A stretch of DNA of 64,000 bases from NCBI RefSeq assembly GCF_028532485.1, contig NZ_CP116942.1, forward strand, positions 3,968,001 to 4,032,000. The letters run 5' to 3'. Under the pieces are notes generated by a model. It did no database searches. It had not been told where the DNA came from and worked only from the letters and a program-made list of their open reading frames with translations. The DNA comes from Iamia majanohamensis. GTDB lineage: Bacteria > Actinomycetota > Acidimicrobiia > Acidimicrobiales > Iamiaceae. Positions 50,843 to 58,710 of this stretch are shown one piece after another (the stretch's first letter is position 1; every line of letters starts with the position of its first letter). The position numbers and the translations under genes were made by a program.

Positions 50843-52354
50843 TCAGATGTTGGCGCTGAGGGCGGCGAAGTGCATGTAGCCGTCGCGGCCGGTGGAGGGG
50901 TTGGTGTGGACGTGCTTGGCCTGGCGGTAGATGTCGAACCCGGCGGTGCCCAGCTCCCGGCCGATGCCGGACTGCTTGTAGCCACCGAAGGGACGCTCCG
51001 GGCTGATCATGTGGTAGTCGTTGATCCACACGGTGCCGGTCTTGATGCGGGCGGCGATGGCCTTGCCCCGCTCGACGTCGCCGGTCTGCACGCCGCCGCC
51101 GAGGCCGTAGATCGAGTCGTTGGCGATGGCCACGGCCTCGTCGTCGGACTCGAAGGGGATGACGCAGAGCACCGGGCCGAAGATCTCCTCCTGGGCGATC
51201 CGGGCCGAGTTCTCGACGCCGCTGAAGATGGTGGGCCGCACGAAGTTGTCGACCACCAGGCCGTCGGCCAGGCCGTCGGGGGCGGTGCCGCCGCAGATGG
51301 GGTCGCCCACCTCCTCGCGGCCGAGGGCGATGTAGCGGTTGACGGTCTCGGCCTGGGCCCGCGAGACCATGGGGCCGAGGTCGGTCTCGAAGTCCATCTG
51401 GCTGCCGATGACCATCTTCCCGGCCCGGTCGACGAGCAGCGACACGAACTCGTCGTAGACGCTCCTGTGCACGAGGGCCCGGGTGCCGGACTCGCAGACC
51501 TGGCCGTTGTGGAAGAAGGTGCCGAACAGGGTGACGGCGGCGGCGATGTCGAGGTCGGCGTCGTCGAGCACGATGTTGGCCGACTTGCCGCCCAGCTCGA
51601 GGGTGACGGGCTTGATGGTGCCCGAGGCCAGCTGCATGATCCGCCGGCCCACCTCGGTGGAGCCGGTGAAGGCGACCTTGTCGACCATCTCGTTGGAGGC
51701 CAGCTCCTCGCCGGCGGTGCCGCCGGGGCCGGCGATGACGTTGAGCACGCCGGGCGGGAGGTCGGCCTCCTGGGCGATCTCGCCCAGCATGAGGGCGGTG
51801 AGCGAGGTGTAGGAGGCGGGCTTCAGCACCGAGGTGTTGCCGGCGGCGAGGGCGGGGCCCGCCTTCCAGCAGGCCATCAGGAGCGGGAAGTTGAACGGCA
51901 CGATGCCGGTGCACACGCCGTAGGGCTCGTAGCGGACGTAGTTCTCCGACGGCGGGAAGGGCGAGCCCTCGAGCTCCACCTCGTCGGGGCGCTCGCGCGC
52001 CATGCGGGCGAACCAGCGCAGGGCCCCGGCGGCCCCGGGGACGTCGGCGAAGGTGGCCTTCTTGATGGTGCCGCCGGAGTCGCGGGCCTCCATCTCGGCG
52101 AAGCGCTCGGCGTTGGCCTCGAGCAGCTCGGCCATCTTGTCGAGCTTGGCGGCCCGCTCCTCGCCGCTCATCGACGGCCAGGGGCCCTCGTCGAACGCGG
52201 TGCGGGCGGCCTGGATGGCCCGCTGGGCGTCGCCGCGGTCGGCCTTGGCCACCTCCCCGATGGGCTGCTCGGTGGCGGGGTCGGTGGTGGTGAACGTCTC
52301 GCCGGACGCGGCGTCGACGTACTCACCGTTGATGAAGAGCTGGAAGTCGGCCAT
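50843..52354 (-). CDS. NAD(P)-dependent aldehyde dehydrogenase
   Basis: A 503-residue aldehyde dehydrogenase: ELGGKSANIVLDDADLD supplies the general base glutamate and GQVCESGTRALVH the catalytic cysteine. GTIVPFNFP-like GIVPFNFPLLMACWKAGPALAAGN and FTGSTEVGRRI are also present. Substrate unknown; the DUF779 neighbour is often linked to acetaldehyde or similar short aldehydes. ATG at 52354. A perfect palindrome lies 21 bp upstream. Confidence 0.94.
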   Translation of the reverse strand: MADFQLFINGEYVDAASGETFTTTDPATEQPIGEVAKADRGDAQRAIQAARTAFDEGPWPSMSGEERAAKLDKMAELLEANAERFAEMEARDSGGTIKKATFADVPGAAGALRWFARMARERPDEVELEGSPFPPSENYVRYEPYGVCTGIVPFNFPLLMACWKAGPALAAGNTSVLKPASYTSLTALMLGEIAQEADLPPGVLNVIAGPGGTAGEELASNEMVDKVAFTGSTEVGRRIMQLASGTIKPVTLELGGKSANIVLDDADLDIAAAVTLFGTFFHNGQVCESGTRALVHRSVYDEFVSLLVDRAGKMVIGSQMDFETDLGPMVSRAQAETVNRYIALGREEVGDPICGGTAPDGLADGLVVDNFVRPTIFSGVENSARIAQEEIFGPVLCVIPFESDDEAVAIANDSIYGLGGGVQTGDVERGKAIAARIKTGTVWINDYHMISPERPFGGYKQSGIGRELGTAGFDIYRQAKHVHTNPSTGRDGYMHFAALSANI

Positions 52355-52374
52355 CGGGATCCCCTTGGGTGGTT

Positions 52375-52392
52375 CTTGACCTGGCGGTCAAG
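52375..52392. promoter_or_regulatory. Operator-like palindrome upstream of the aldehyde dehydrogenase
   Basis: CTTGACCTGGCGGTCAAG, 7-bp arms with a 4-bp spacer. TTGAC also resembles a -35. It suits a TetR- or GntR-type dimer, but no such regulator gene is adjacent. Confidence 0.5.
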
Positions 52393-52538
52393 CACGCTAC
52401 CGCACGACGTGGCGCCCTGTCCCTGCCGCCCCGCCGAGCAGATGGGCGATTTGTGTGTGGCAGGGGTCGCCGGGGGCAGGGCGTGACGGGCGGCACGTCA
52501 CACCACACACCACACCACAGCCCACCAGGAGGGACGCC

Positions 52539-53444
52539 ATGTCCCGGAGACCTGACCACACGCTCGCCCACCACGCCAAGGTGGGCCTGAGGGAGATGCC
52601 CCGCAACGCCACATGGGCGCTGTCGAGGCTGCTGCGCCCCATGGGGTCCGCCCCCGCGGCTGCGTCCGAGGCCGCCTCGAGCACCACCGAGGCGGTCGGC
52701 GCCGTCGCCCACAAGGGACGCCGCCTGGCCCACCGTGCGGCCGAGGCGGTCCACCTCGACGGCGACGGCGACGGCAGCGTCGAGGACCTCGTCGACCGGG
52801 CCCGGCGCGCGGCCGAGGAGGCCGACGAGGCCGAGGCCGACGCCGTGGAGAGGGCCCAGGAGGCCCGGCAGGCCGCCGACGAGGCCCGCCTCGGTGCCGA
52901 GCAGGCCGAGGCCCGCCTGGCGGCGGCTCGCACCGAGGGCGATCGCACCGTGGAGGCCCGGGTCGCCGACGCCGAGCGGGAGGGCGCGGAGCGGGTCGCC
53001 CGGGCCCAGCGCGAGGCCGAGGCCCTCGTGGAGGAGGCCGAGGCCGAGGCCCGGGAGGAGGTCGACCGGGAGATGACCGAGCTCTCCTCCGACCTGGAGG
53101 ACGAGGCCGAGGCCCGCCGGTCCCGGGCCGAGGAGGCCTCGGCGGCGGCCCAGGCCGCCATCGACGCGGCCGCCGCCGCCGTGGCCCGTGCCCGCGACCT
53201 CGCCGATCGGGCCCAGCGCGCGGCCGACGAGGCCGCCGCCCGGGCGGCCCGCACCGCCGAGCGCCTGCGAGGCGAGGACCCCACCGCCGAGCTGGCGCCG
53301 CTCGCCGCACCCGGCACCGACCTCGGGGACCGGACCAAGGCCGAGCTGCTCGACCTCGCCGCCCAGGCCGGCCTCGAGGGGCGGACGACCATGACCAAGG
53401 CCCAGCTGGTGGAGGCGCTCGAGGAGCGCCTCCACCCGGCATGA
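52539..53444 (+). CDS. Coiled-coil protein with C-terminal SAP/Rho_N-like segment
   Basis: A 301-residue protein, mostly a long charged alpha-helix (about residues 80-240, Glu/Ala/Arg-rich) and a C-terminal helix-turn segment KAELLDLAAQAGLEGRTTMTKAQLVEALEERL like a SAP or Rho_N nucleic-acid-binding motif. The start MSRRPDHTLAHHAKVGLREMP is basic. GAGGGACG precedes the ATG. Function unknown; possibly a scaffold or nucleoid-associated protein. Lead gene of a four-gene run to 54141. Confidence 0.65.
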   Translation: MSRRPDHTLAHHAKVGLREMPRNATWALSRLLRPMGSAPAAASEAASSTTEAVGAVAHKGRRLAHRAAEAVHLDGDGDGSVEDLVDRARRAAEEADEAEADAVERAQEARQAADEARLGAEQAEARLAAARTEGDRTVEARVADAEREGAERVARAQREAEALVEEAEAEAREEVDREMTELSSDLEDEAEARRSRAEEASAAAQAAIDAAAAAVARARDLADRAQRAADEAAARAARTAERLRGEDPTAELAPLAAPGTDLGDRTKAELLDLAAQAGLEGRTTMTKAQLVEALEERLHPA

Positions 53445-53457
53445 AGGAGGAGACACG

Positions 53458-53631
53458 ATGAGGAACCCACTCAGGAGGAAGAGCCGCTGGCAGAGGGTCG
53501 CCGCGCCGGCGGTGCGGCTGGCCCGGGGTCGGGGCGGGAAGGTCGCGACGCGCACGGCTGGCGTGGCGGCTGCGGCCGCCGCGGCGGTGGCCGCCAGCGC
53601 GGCCGCCACGGCCGCCCGGGACGAGTCGTGA
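53458..53631 (+). CDS. 57-residue basic Ala-rich peptide
   Basis: MRNPLRRKSRWQRVAAPAVR, then LARGRGGKVATRTAGVAAAA and a long alanine run ending ATAARDES. A basic head and an alanine-rich helix; possibly membrane-anchored. GAAGGAGGAG precedes the ATG. Its TGA overlaps the next gene's GTG (GTGA). Confidence 0.65.
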   Translation: MRNPLRRKSRWQRVAAPAVRLARGRGGKVATRTAGVAAAAAAAVAASAAATAARDES

Positions 53632-53795
53632 AGCTGTCGGCCTTGGCCCTCTTCGGAGCCGGCTACGTGCTCGGCACCCGCGCCGGACGCGAGCGCTACG
53701 ACCAGATCCGGGCCCTGACGACCCGCCTCGCGGATCGCCTCGAGGAGAGGGCCGAAGCCCTCGGGGCGGGCGGGTCGAGCACCGCCGGGCACTAG
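53628..53795 (+). CDS. 55-residue YtxH-like small membrane protein
   Basis: Starts KLSALALFGAGYVLGTRAGR, then ERYDQIRALTTRLADRLEER and a short tail. FGAGYVLGTRAGRERYDQI is a pattern common in small actinobacterial proteins of the YtxH type (one membrane helix, then a charged amphipathic helix). Role unknown. Coupled by GTGA to the previous gene, so the two small proteins probably act together with the coiled-coil protein. Confidence 0.75.
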   Translation: MKLSALALFGAGYVLGTRAGRERYDQIRALTTRLADRLEERAEALGAGGSSTAGH

Positions 53796-53799
53796 CGAG

Positions 53800-54141
53800 G
53801 TGGCCTGGCGACGGGGCAGGCGGGCAGCCCGTCGGCCCCCGCCGCAGGTGCGTCGCGGCGACGGCTCCGGCTACCTCGTCGACGCGTCCGTCGAGGTCCG
53901 CCTCCTGGGCCGCGTGCGCCTCCTCACGGTCGACGCCGCCGTCGTGGTCGCCGAGGACGGGTCACCGCCGTCGGGCCTGGCAGCCTCGGCGAGCCCGGCG
54001 TCGGCCGTCGTCGGTCGCGCCCATGGCCCACCGCCCCTCGCACCCGGCCCTCGGCTGCGCCTCGCCGAGGCGACCGACCTCCTGCGCGACGCCCGGGCCG
54101 ACCTGGAGCTCGCGTCCCGGACGGTCAGGGTCGTGCGCTAG
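53800..54141 (+). CDS. Hypothetical basic protein, 113 residues
   Basis: GTG start 4 bp after the YtxH-like stop. The N-terminus is arginine-rich (AWRRGRRAARRPPPQVRRGDG), then a beta-like stretch YLVDASVEVRLLGRVRLLTVDAAVVVAED and a C-terminal helix. No domain recognised. Its stop codon TAG shares the tetramer CTAG with the stop of the convergent MBL gene, so the coding regions overlap by four bases. Confidence 0.55.
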   Translation: MAWRRGRRAARRPPPQVRRGDGSGYLVDASVEVRLLGRVRLLTVDAAVVVAEDGSPPSGLAASASPASAVVGRAHGPPPLAPGPRLRLAEATDLLRDARADLELASRTVRVVR

Positions 54142-55043
54142 ATCCCGACCCAGGTGGTGTCGGGGTCGTCGACGTCGAGGCCCCGGGCCCGGCCCTCGGC
54201 GGCCAGCTTCCGGAGGTGGGCCCACACGCTGAACCGGGCCACGGGGTGGAGCAGCTCGTGGACGTCGACGTAGATGGCCTCCACCAGGGCCTCGGTGTCG
54301 GCGCCGGCCGGCCCGGCCGCGGCGAGGGCCTCGACCACCTGGCGCTCCCGGTCGAGGCGGTGGCTCAGGTAGTCGTCGAGGTAGGGCGCGGGGTCGGTGA
54401 GCACCGGGCCGTGCGCCGGGGCCAGGGCGGTGGCGCCGAGGTCCCGCACCTTCTCGAGCGAGGAGATGTAGGCGGCCATGTCGCCGTCGGGCGGGGCGAT
54501 CACCACCGTGGAGCCCGACATCACGTGGTCGCCGGTGAAGAGCAGGCCCCGGGCCTCGTCCCAGAGGCACACGTGGTTGGAGGCGTGCCCGGGGGTGTGC
54601 ACCGCCACCAGGCGACCGTCGCCCACGCCCACCTCGACCTCGTCGGTCAGCGCCAGGTCGACGCGCTCCAGCCCGTCGCGGGCGTCGAAGGCCGCCACCT
54701 CGGCGCCGGTCCGCCGGGCCAGGGAGGGGGTGGCCGGCCAGTGGTCGACGTGGGTGTGGGTGAGCGCGATCCAGCGGATGCGGCCCTCGCCCGCGGCGAC
54801 GAGGGCGTCGAGGTGGGCGAGGTCGTCGGGGCCGGGGTCGACGACGGTGAGCTCCTCGGTGCCGACCAGGTAGCAGTTGGTGCCGGGGCCGGTCATCATC
54901 CCCGGGTTGGGGGCGGTCAGGCGCCGCACGCCGGGGGCCACCTCGACCAGGTCGCCGGCCACCACGTCGCCCACCATGGCGGCGGGCATCTCGGGCACCG
55001 CGGTGCGGTCGTCGGCCGCCGGCTCCTCGGGGGTCGTGGTCAC
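54138..55043 (-). CDS. Metallo-beta-lactamase-fold hydrolase (LACTB2-like)
   Basis: A 301-residue MBL protein with ALTHTHVDHW (HxHxDH-like), VDPGPDDLAHLDAL, HTPGHASNHVCL and FTGDHVM, then a C-terminal helical domain with FSVWAHLRKLAAEG. It resembles the LACTB2/RNase-associated branch of MBL hydrolases. GTG start overlaps the stop of the NUDIX gene (GTGA). Order FxsA-NUDIX-MBL suggests one operon. Confidence 0.9.
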   Translation of the reverse strand: MTTTPEEPAADDRTAVPEMPAAMVGDVVAGDLVEVAPGVRRLTAPNPGMMTGPGTNCYLVGTEELTVVDPGPDDLAHLDALVAAGEGRIRWIALTHTHVDHWPATPSLARRTGAEVAAFDARDGLERVDLALTDEVEVGVGDGRLVAVHTPGHASNHVCLWDEARGLLFTGDHVMSGSTVVIAPPDGDMAAYISSLEKVRDLGATALAPAHGPVLTDPAPYLDDYLSHRLDRERQVVEALAAAGPAGADTEALVEAIYVDVHELLHPVARFSVWAHLRKLAAEGRARGLDVDDPDTTWVGI

Positions 55044-55918
55044 GCCCGGGCGCTCCGGTCGTCGACAGACGGCCAGGTGCCGAGCGAGCCGTCGCCCTGG
55101 AAGCCGTCGTCCCACTCGTCGTCGCCGGGCATGACGATGCGGACCCCGCCCTCGTCCATGACCACCCGGGGCTGCACCGTGGGCACGTCGACCAGCTCGG
55201 CCGCCGCGGCCAGGGCCTCGGCCGCGGTGGCGCTGGGCTCGATGGCGCGCAGCGAGGCCAGGGTGGGGGGCAGCATGGCCAGGTCGCCGGCGGCGTGGCG
55301 GGCCAGGGCGTCGGCCGGGCGGATCCACAGGTTGGCGATGGCCTCCCGGTCGTCGTGGACCGGGGTCTGCCGCGGCGGGGCGGCGGCGAGGAAGAAGCGG
55401 GTGTCGTAGCGGCGGGGGGCGCCCTCGGGGGTGATCCAGTGGCCGAAGTACCACATGGTGTCGACCGCGAGCCGGAGGTCCTCCTCCTCGCACACCGAGA
55501 GCATGCTGCGCTCGCCGTCGTCGACGGCGCGGCGGTGGGCGACGAAGCGCTCGGCGGTGGCCGGGTCGTCGAGGCGCACCATCTCGCCGTCGGGTCCGTA
55601 GGCGAGCAGCACGCCGGACTCCTCGAAGGACTCGCGGATGGCGGCGACCCAGAAGGCCAGGCCCCCCTCGTCGACACCCAGCCGGGTGGAGGCCTCGGCG
55701 TCGCTGCGCCCCTCGCACCACCGCTCGAGGTCGAGCGAGCGGTCGGGCGGGTCGACGGCGCCGCCGGGGAAGACGTAGGCGCCGCCCACGAAGTCCGAGC
55801 GCAGGTTGCGCCGGAGCATGAAGACCTCGAGGCCGTCGTCGCCGTCGCGGACGATCAGGACGGTGGCCGCGTCGCGCAGGGGCACGCGATCGCCGCCGTC
55901 GACCTGGGGCGGGGCCAC
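55040..55918 (-). CDS. NUDIX hydrolase (NUDT7/19-like)
   Basis: A 292-residue NUDIX protein: VFMLRRNLRSDFVGGAYVFPGGAVDPPDRS, then AAIRESFEESGVLLAY, the NUDIX box with a large insertion, as in NUDT7/NUDT19-type CoA-ester or nucleotide hydrolases. The C-terminal half has no known domain. GTG start, 1 bp after FxsA's stop. Confidence 0.85.
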   Translation of the reverse strand: MAPPQVDGGDRVPLRDAATVLIVRDGDDGLEVFMLRRNLRSDFVGGAYVFPGGAVDPPDRSLDLERWCEGRSDAEASTRLGVDEGGLAFWVAAIRESFEESGVLLAYGPDGEMVRLDDPATAERFVAHRRAVDDGERSMLSVCEEEDLRLAVDTMWYFGHWITPEGAPRRYDTRFFLAAAPPRQTPVHDDREAIANLWIRPADALARHAAGDLAMLPPTLASLRAIEPSATAAEALAAAAELVDVPTVQPRVVMDEGGVRIVMPGDDEWDDGFQGDGSLGTWPSVDDRSARA

Positions 55919-55919
55919 G

Positions 55920-56423
55920 TCAGCCGGACGACCGGTCGCTCGGGCCGGGCCCGAGGGGGGTGGCGTCGGGGGCCCGGTAGGAGGGCGTGCGCTCGGCCGC
56001 GGTGGTGTCGGTGAAGGTGCCCCGCCCGGCCATCCACCCCGGGCCCGACACGAATGCGAAGCCCTGGCCCATCCGGGCGGTGAAGCGCTTCAGCAGGGCG
56101 GCCCGGGCCACCGCCCGGGTGGGCGGGAAGAGCAGCAGGAACCCGACGATGTCGGTGAGGAAGCCGGGCGTGAGCATGAGGGCGCCGGCCACGAGGATGA
56201 GCAGGCCGTCGGCCAGCTCCTTGGTGGGCAGCTGGTGCTCGCGCAGGCGCTCGTCGACCTTGGCGATGACGGCCCGGCCCTGGCGCTTGATGAGCCAGCC
56301 CCCGAGCAGCCCCTCGGCCAGCAGGAGGGCGAGGGTCTCCCAGCCGCCGATGACCTGGGCCACCTGGATGATGAACCAGAGCTCGACGATGGGGCCGACC
56401 ACGAGGAGGAGCACCAACCACAT
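55920..56423 (-). CDS. fxsA: FxsA-family membrane protein
   Basis: A 167-residue FxsA protein: LLLVVGPIVELWFIIQVAQVIGGWETLALLLAEGLLGGWLIKRQG and LADGLLILVAGALMLTPGFLTDIVGFLLLFPPTR, typical of this three-to-four-helix family. FxsA of E. coli suppresses phage F exclusion; its role otherwise is unclear. ATG at 56423, with a GTG codon just before it. Confidence 0.9.
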   Translation of the reverse strand: MWLVLLLVVGPIVELWFIIQVAQVIGGWETLALLLAEGLLGGWLIKRQGRAVIAKVDERLREHQLPTKELADGLLILVAGALMLTPGFLTDIVGFLLLFPPTRAVARAALLKRFTARMGQGFAFVSGPGWMAGRGTFTDTTAAERTPSYRAPDATPLGPGPSDRSSG

Positions 56424-56474
56424 CACGGCGCCCAGGCTACCGGCGCCTCCCCGCCCGCGTCCCCGCCCCCCGGA

Positions 56475-56517
56475 CCTCGGACGCCGCGACCGCGCCCGGG
56501 GCGACACCCGTCCGCGC
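56475..56517. repeat. 43-bp hairpin element, copy C (decayed)
   Basis: Left arm CCTCGGACG is identical to copy A, but the right arm keeps only CGTCCG and ends CGC instead of AGG. The loop is 25 nt and keeps GGCGACACC. It lies between fxsA and the ArsR gene. Confidence 0.65.
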
Positions 56518-56877
56518 TCAGGGCGACCGCTCGGGGTCGGCGACGTCGGCCAGGCGGGCCAGGCGGCGGTCCCAGGCCGCGCCGGCGGCCGCGAGCCAGT
56601 CGGCGGCCTCGGCGAGGGGTGCGGGCGTGACCTGCCACAGGCGCTCGCGGCCCCGGTGGCGGTCGGCGACGAGGCCGGCCGCGGCCAGGAGGTCGAGGTG
56701 CTTGGCCGCGGCCTGGCGGCTCACCCCGACCGCCGCCCCCAGGTCCGTCGCCGTGGCCTGCCCCCGGTCGGCGACGGCCCGCAGCACGGCCCGTCGGGTG
56801 GGGTCGGCCAGGGCCGCGAACACCTCACCGGCGGCCCGCCCGGCGGCGTCCTCCGCGCCCGGCCGGGAGGGGGCCAC
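56518..56877 (-). CDS. ArsR-family regulator
   Basis: A 119-residue winged-helix regulator: EVFAALADPTRRAVLRAVADRGQATATDLGAAVGVSRQAAAKHLDLLAAAGLVADRHRGRERLW. No metal-binding cysteine motif is evident, so it is the ArsR type that pairs with AHSA1/SRPBCC proteins. GTG start 1 bp after the SRPBCC stop, so they form an operon. Confidence 0.87.
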   Translation of the reverse strand: MAPSRPGAEDAAGRAAGEVFAALADPTRRAVLRAVADRGQATATDLGAAVGVSRQAAAKHLDLLAAAGLVADRHRGRERLWQVTPAPLAEAADWLAAAGAAWDRRLARLADVADPERSP

Positions 56878-56878
56878 C

Positions 56879-57373
56879 TCAGAGGGCGGGTGCGACGGCG
56901 AGGCGGCCGTGGGCCAGCACGTCGAGCTCGAGGCCCAGGAGCCGCTGGTCCCAGGCCGCGCCGGCGTCGAGGCAGGCTGCGACCCGGGCCCCGCCGGCGG
57001 GACGCTCGACCACGGTCACGCGGCTGGTGCCCCCGGGCCCTCCGCCGTCCTGGTCCGGCTCCTCGACGGTGAAGGTGACCGTGGTGCGCGCCGCGCTGTC
57101 GCCGACCGGCGCCCACTCGAAGGTGAGGGAGCGGCCCTCCTCCGCGGCCAGCACCCGGCCGACCCGGACGGTGCCGTCGTCGTCGCGCACGCCGAGCGCA
57201 CCGCCCACGGAGGGGTCGAGGCGCACGTCGTCGCCGAGCCAGCGGCCCAGGCCGTCCTCGGTGGCCACCAGCGCCCAGGCGCGGTCGGCGTCGCAGTCGA
57301 GGTCGACGGACCGCACGACGTCACCACCGGCGGCGTCGTCGGGGCCTGGGAGGTGGGTGGCATCGCGGTCCAT
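56879..57373 (-). CDS. SRPBCC (AHSA1-like) protein
   Basis: A 164-residue START/Bet v1-like protein: RSVDLDCDADRAWALVATEDGLGRWLGDDVRLDPSVGGALGVRD, FEWAPVGDSAARTTVTFTVEE. It binds small hydrophobic ligands in a cavity; no enzyme motif. First gene of the ArsR/SRPBCC pair, divergent from the clpP2-type gene; two GCAAC-type palindromes lie in between. Confidence 0.85.
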   Translation of the reverse strand: MDRDATHLPGPDDAAGGDVVRSVDLDCDADRAWALVATEDGLGRWLGDDVRLDPSVGGALGVRDDDGTVRVGRVLAAEEGRSLTFEWAPVGDSAARTTVTFTVEEPDQDGGGPGGTSRVTVVERPAGGARVAACLDAGAAWDQRLLGLELDVLAHGRLAVAPAL

Positions 57374-57390
57374 GCAACTCGATGGTTGCA
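57373..57390. promoter_or_regulatory. GCAAC palindrome overlapping the SRPBCC start
   Basis: TGCAAC, a 6-bp spacer and GTTGCA form a dyad at the start codon of the SRPBCC gene. A second dyad with the same arms lies 34 bp further on, consistent with autoregulation by the ArsR protein. Confidence 0.6.
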
Positions 57391-57423
57391 CATCCGAACC
57401 GCCTGTCGCTACCGTGACGACAC

Positions 57424-57439
57424 GCAACCGGACGGTTGC
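57424..57439. promoter_or_regulatory. GCAACCG palindrome upstream of clpP2
   Basis: GCAACCG-GA-CGGTTGC, perfect 7-bp arms, 23 bp before the clpP2-type GTG. It shares GCAAC/GTTGC with the dyad at 57373, so a single regulator could control both sides of this divergent region. Confidence 0.6.
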
Positions 57440-57462
57440 GGTGCTGTCCCCGAGGAGGAGCC

Positions 57463-58071
57463 GTGCTGATCCCCACCGTCATCGAGCGCACCGAGCGCGG
57501 CGAGCGCGCCTACGACGTCTACTCCCGGCTCCTCCAGGAGCGGATCGTCTTCTTCGGCGAGGAGCTGACCGCGGACCTGGCCAACGTGATCATCGCCCAG
57601 ATGCTCCACCTCCAGGCCGAGGACGCCGACAAGGACATCCGGCTCTACGTCAACTCCCCCGGCGGCGACATGAACGCCCTGTTCGCCGTGTACGACACCA
57701 TGCAGGTCCTCACCTGCGACGTGGCCACGGTGTGCATCGGGCAGGCCGCCTCCGCCGCCGCGGTCATCCTGGCCGGGGGGGCACGGGGCAAGCGCCTGGC
57801 CCTGCCCACGTCCCGGGTGCTGATCCACCAGCCCCACGGCGGGGCCCAGGGCCAGTCCACCGACCTGGAGCTGGCCGTGAAGGAGATGGTCCTGCTCCGC
57901 GACCGCATGGTGGGGTGCCTGGCCGAGGACACGGGCCAGGACGAGGAGCGGATCCGCGCCGACATCGACCGCGACTTCATCCTCCGCGGCGACGAGGCCG
58001 TCACCTACGGGCTGGTCGACCAGGTCCTCACCAAGCCCCCGGCGCCGGGCGACCCGGTCGCCGTGCGCTGA
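57463..58071 (+). CDS. ATP-dependent Clp protease proteolytic subunit, ClpP2-like
   Basis: A 202-residue ClpP with the triad S97 (GQAASAAAV, the ClpP2-type sequence of mycobacteria), H122 (LIHQPHGG) and D171 (in DIDRDFI). YVNSPGGDM is the oxyanion/substrate loop. Actinomycete ClpP2 usually forms a hetero-tetradecamer with ClpP1; no clpP1 or clpX lies nearby, so this may be a stand-alone paralog. GAGGAGGAG precedes the GTG. Confidence 0.92.
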   Translation: MLIPTVIERTERGERAYDVYSRLLQERIVFFGEELTADLANVIIAQMLHLQAEDADKDIRLYVNSPGGDMNALFAVYDTMQVLTCDVATVCIGQAASAAAVILAGGARGKRLALPTSRVLIHQPHGGAQGQSTDLELAVKEMVLLRDRMVGCLAEDTGQDEERIRADIDRDFILRGDEAVTYGLVDQVLTKPPAPGDPVAVR

Positions 58072-58080
58072 GCGGCCCGC

Positions 58081-58650
58081 TCAGCGCGGGAGGGGCGCGG
58101 TGGTGGCCGTGCCCATGGCCCGGCGGCGGGCCTCGGCCCGGGCCGCGTCCTGGGCCCGGTAGGCCCGGGCGAAGGCGGGGTCGACCCCGTCGAGGGTGAC
58201 GGTGCGGCCCCGGCGGTCGGGGCGCCCGGTCACGCCGAGGCGGCCCGGCGTCAGGTAGAGGGTGACGGCCACGGCACCGGCGAGCAGGGCCGCCACCCAT
58301 GCCCCCGGGCGGAGCCCGGCCACGGCCACGGCGAGGACGGCGGCGGCCACGGCGACCGCCAGGGCGACCAGCGCGGCGCCTTCCCAGCGCCGGCGGCGGG
58401 CCTTGGCCTCGGCCAGCGCGGCCCGGGTCATGGGCACGAGCCCCTGGGCCTCTCGGGACAGCAGCCGGTCCACCACGATCATGGCCACGACGCCGACGGG
58501 CCCGAGGAGCAGGAGCAGCAGCACCCACGCCCCGGCCCCCGCCCGGCTGTGGTGCTCGACCAGCACGTCGGCCGGCTCGCCGGTGGCCACGCACACCGCC
58601 GGCACCGCCCCGTCCTCGTAGTCGTCGGTCCGGACCGCCACGTGCGCCAT
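58081..58650 (-). CDS. Membrane protein of unknown function
   Basis: A 189-residue protein with hydrophobic stretches near 40-62, 92-112 and 116-135. The N-terminal part includes AVCVATGEPAD and a C-terminal region rich in Arg and Ala. No family recognised. The stop lies 9 bp from the clpP2 stop in convergent orientation. Confidence 0.6.
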   Translation of the reverse strand: MAHVAVRTDDYEDGAVPAVCVATGEPADVLVEHHSRAGAGAWVLLLLLLGPVGVVAMIVVDRLLSREAQGLVPMTRAALAEAKARRRRWEGAALVALAVAVAAAVLAVAVAGLRPGAWVAALLAGAVAVTLYLTPGRLGVTGRPDRRGRTVTLDGVDPAFARAYRAQDAARAEARRRAMGTATTAPLPR

Positions 58651-58710
58651 GCCGCGAGGCTAGGAGCCTCGACCGCCCGGCGCCGGGGGACCGCCCGGGG
58701 GCGGGGCCGG

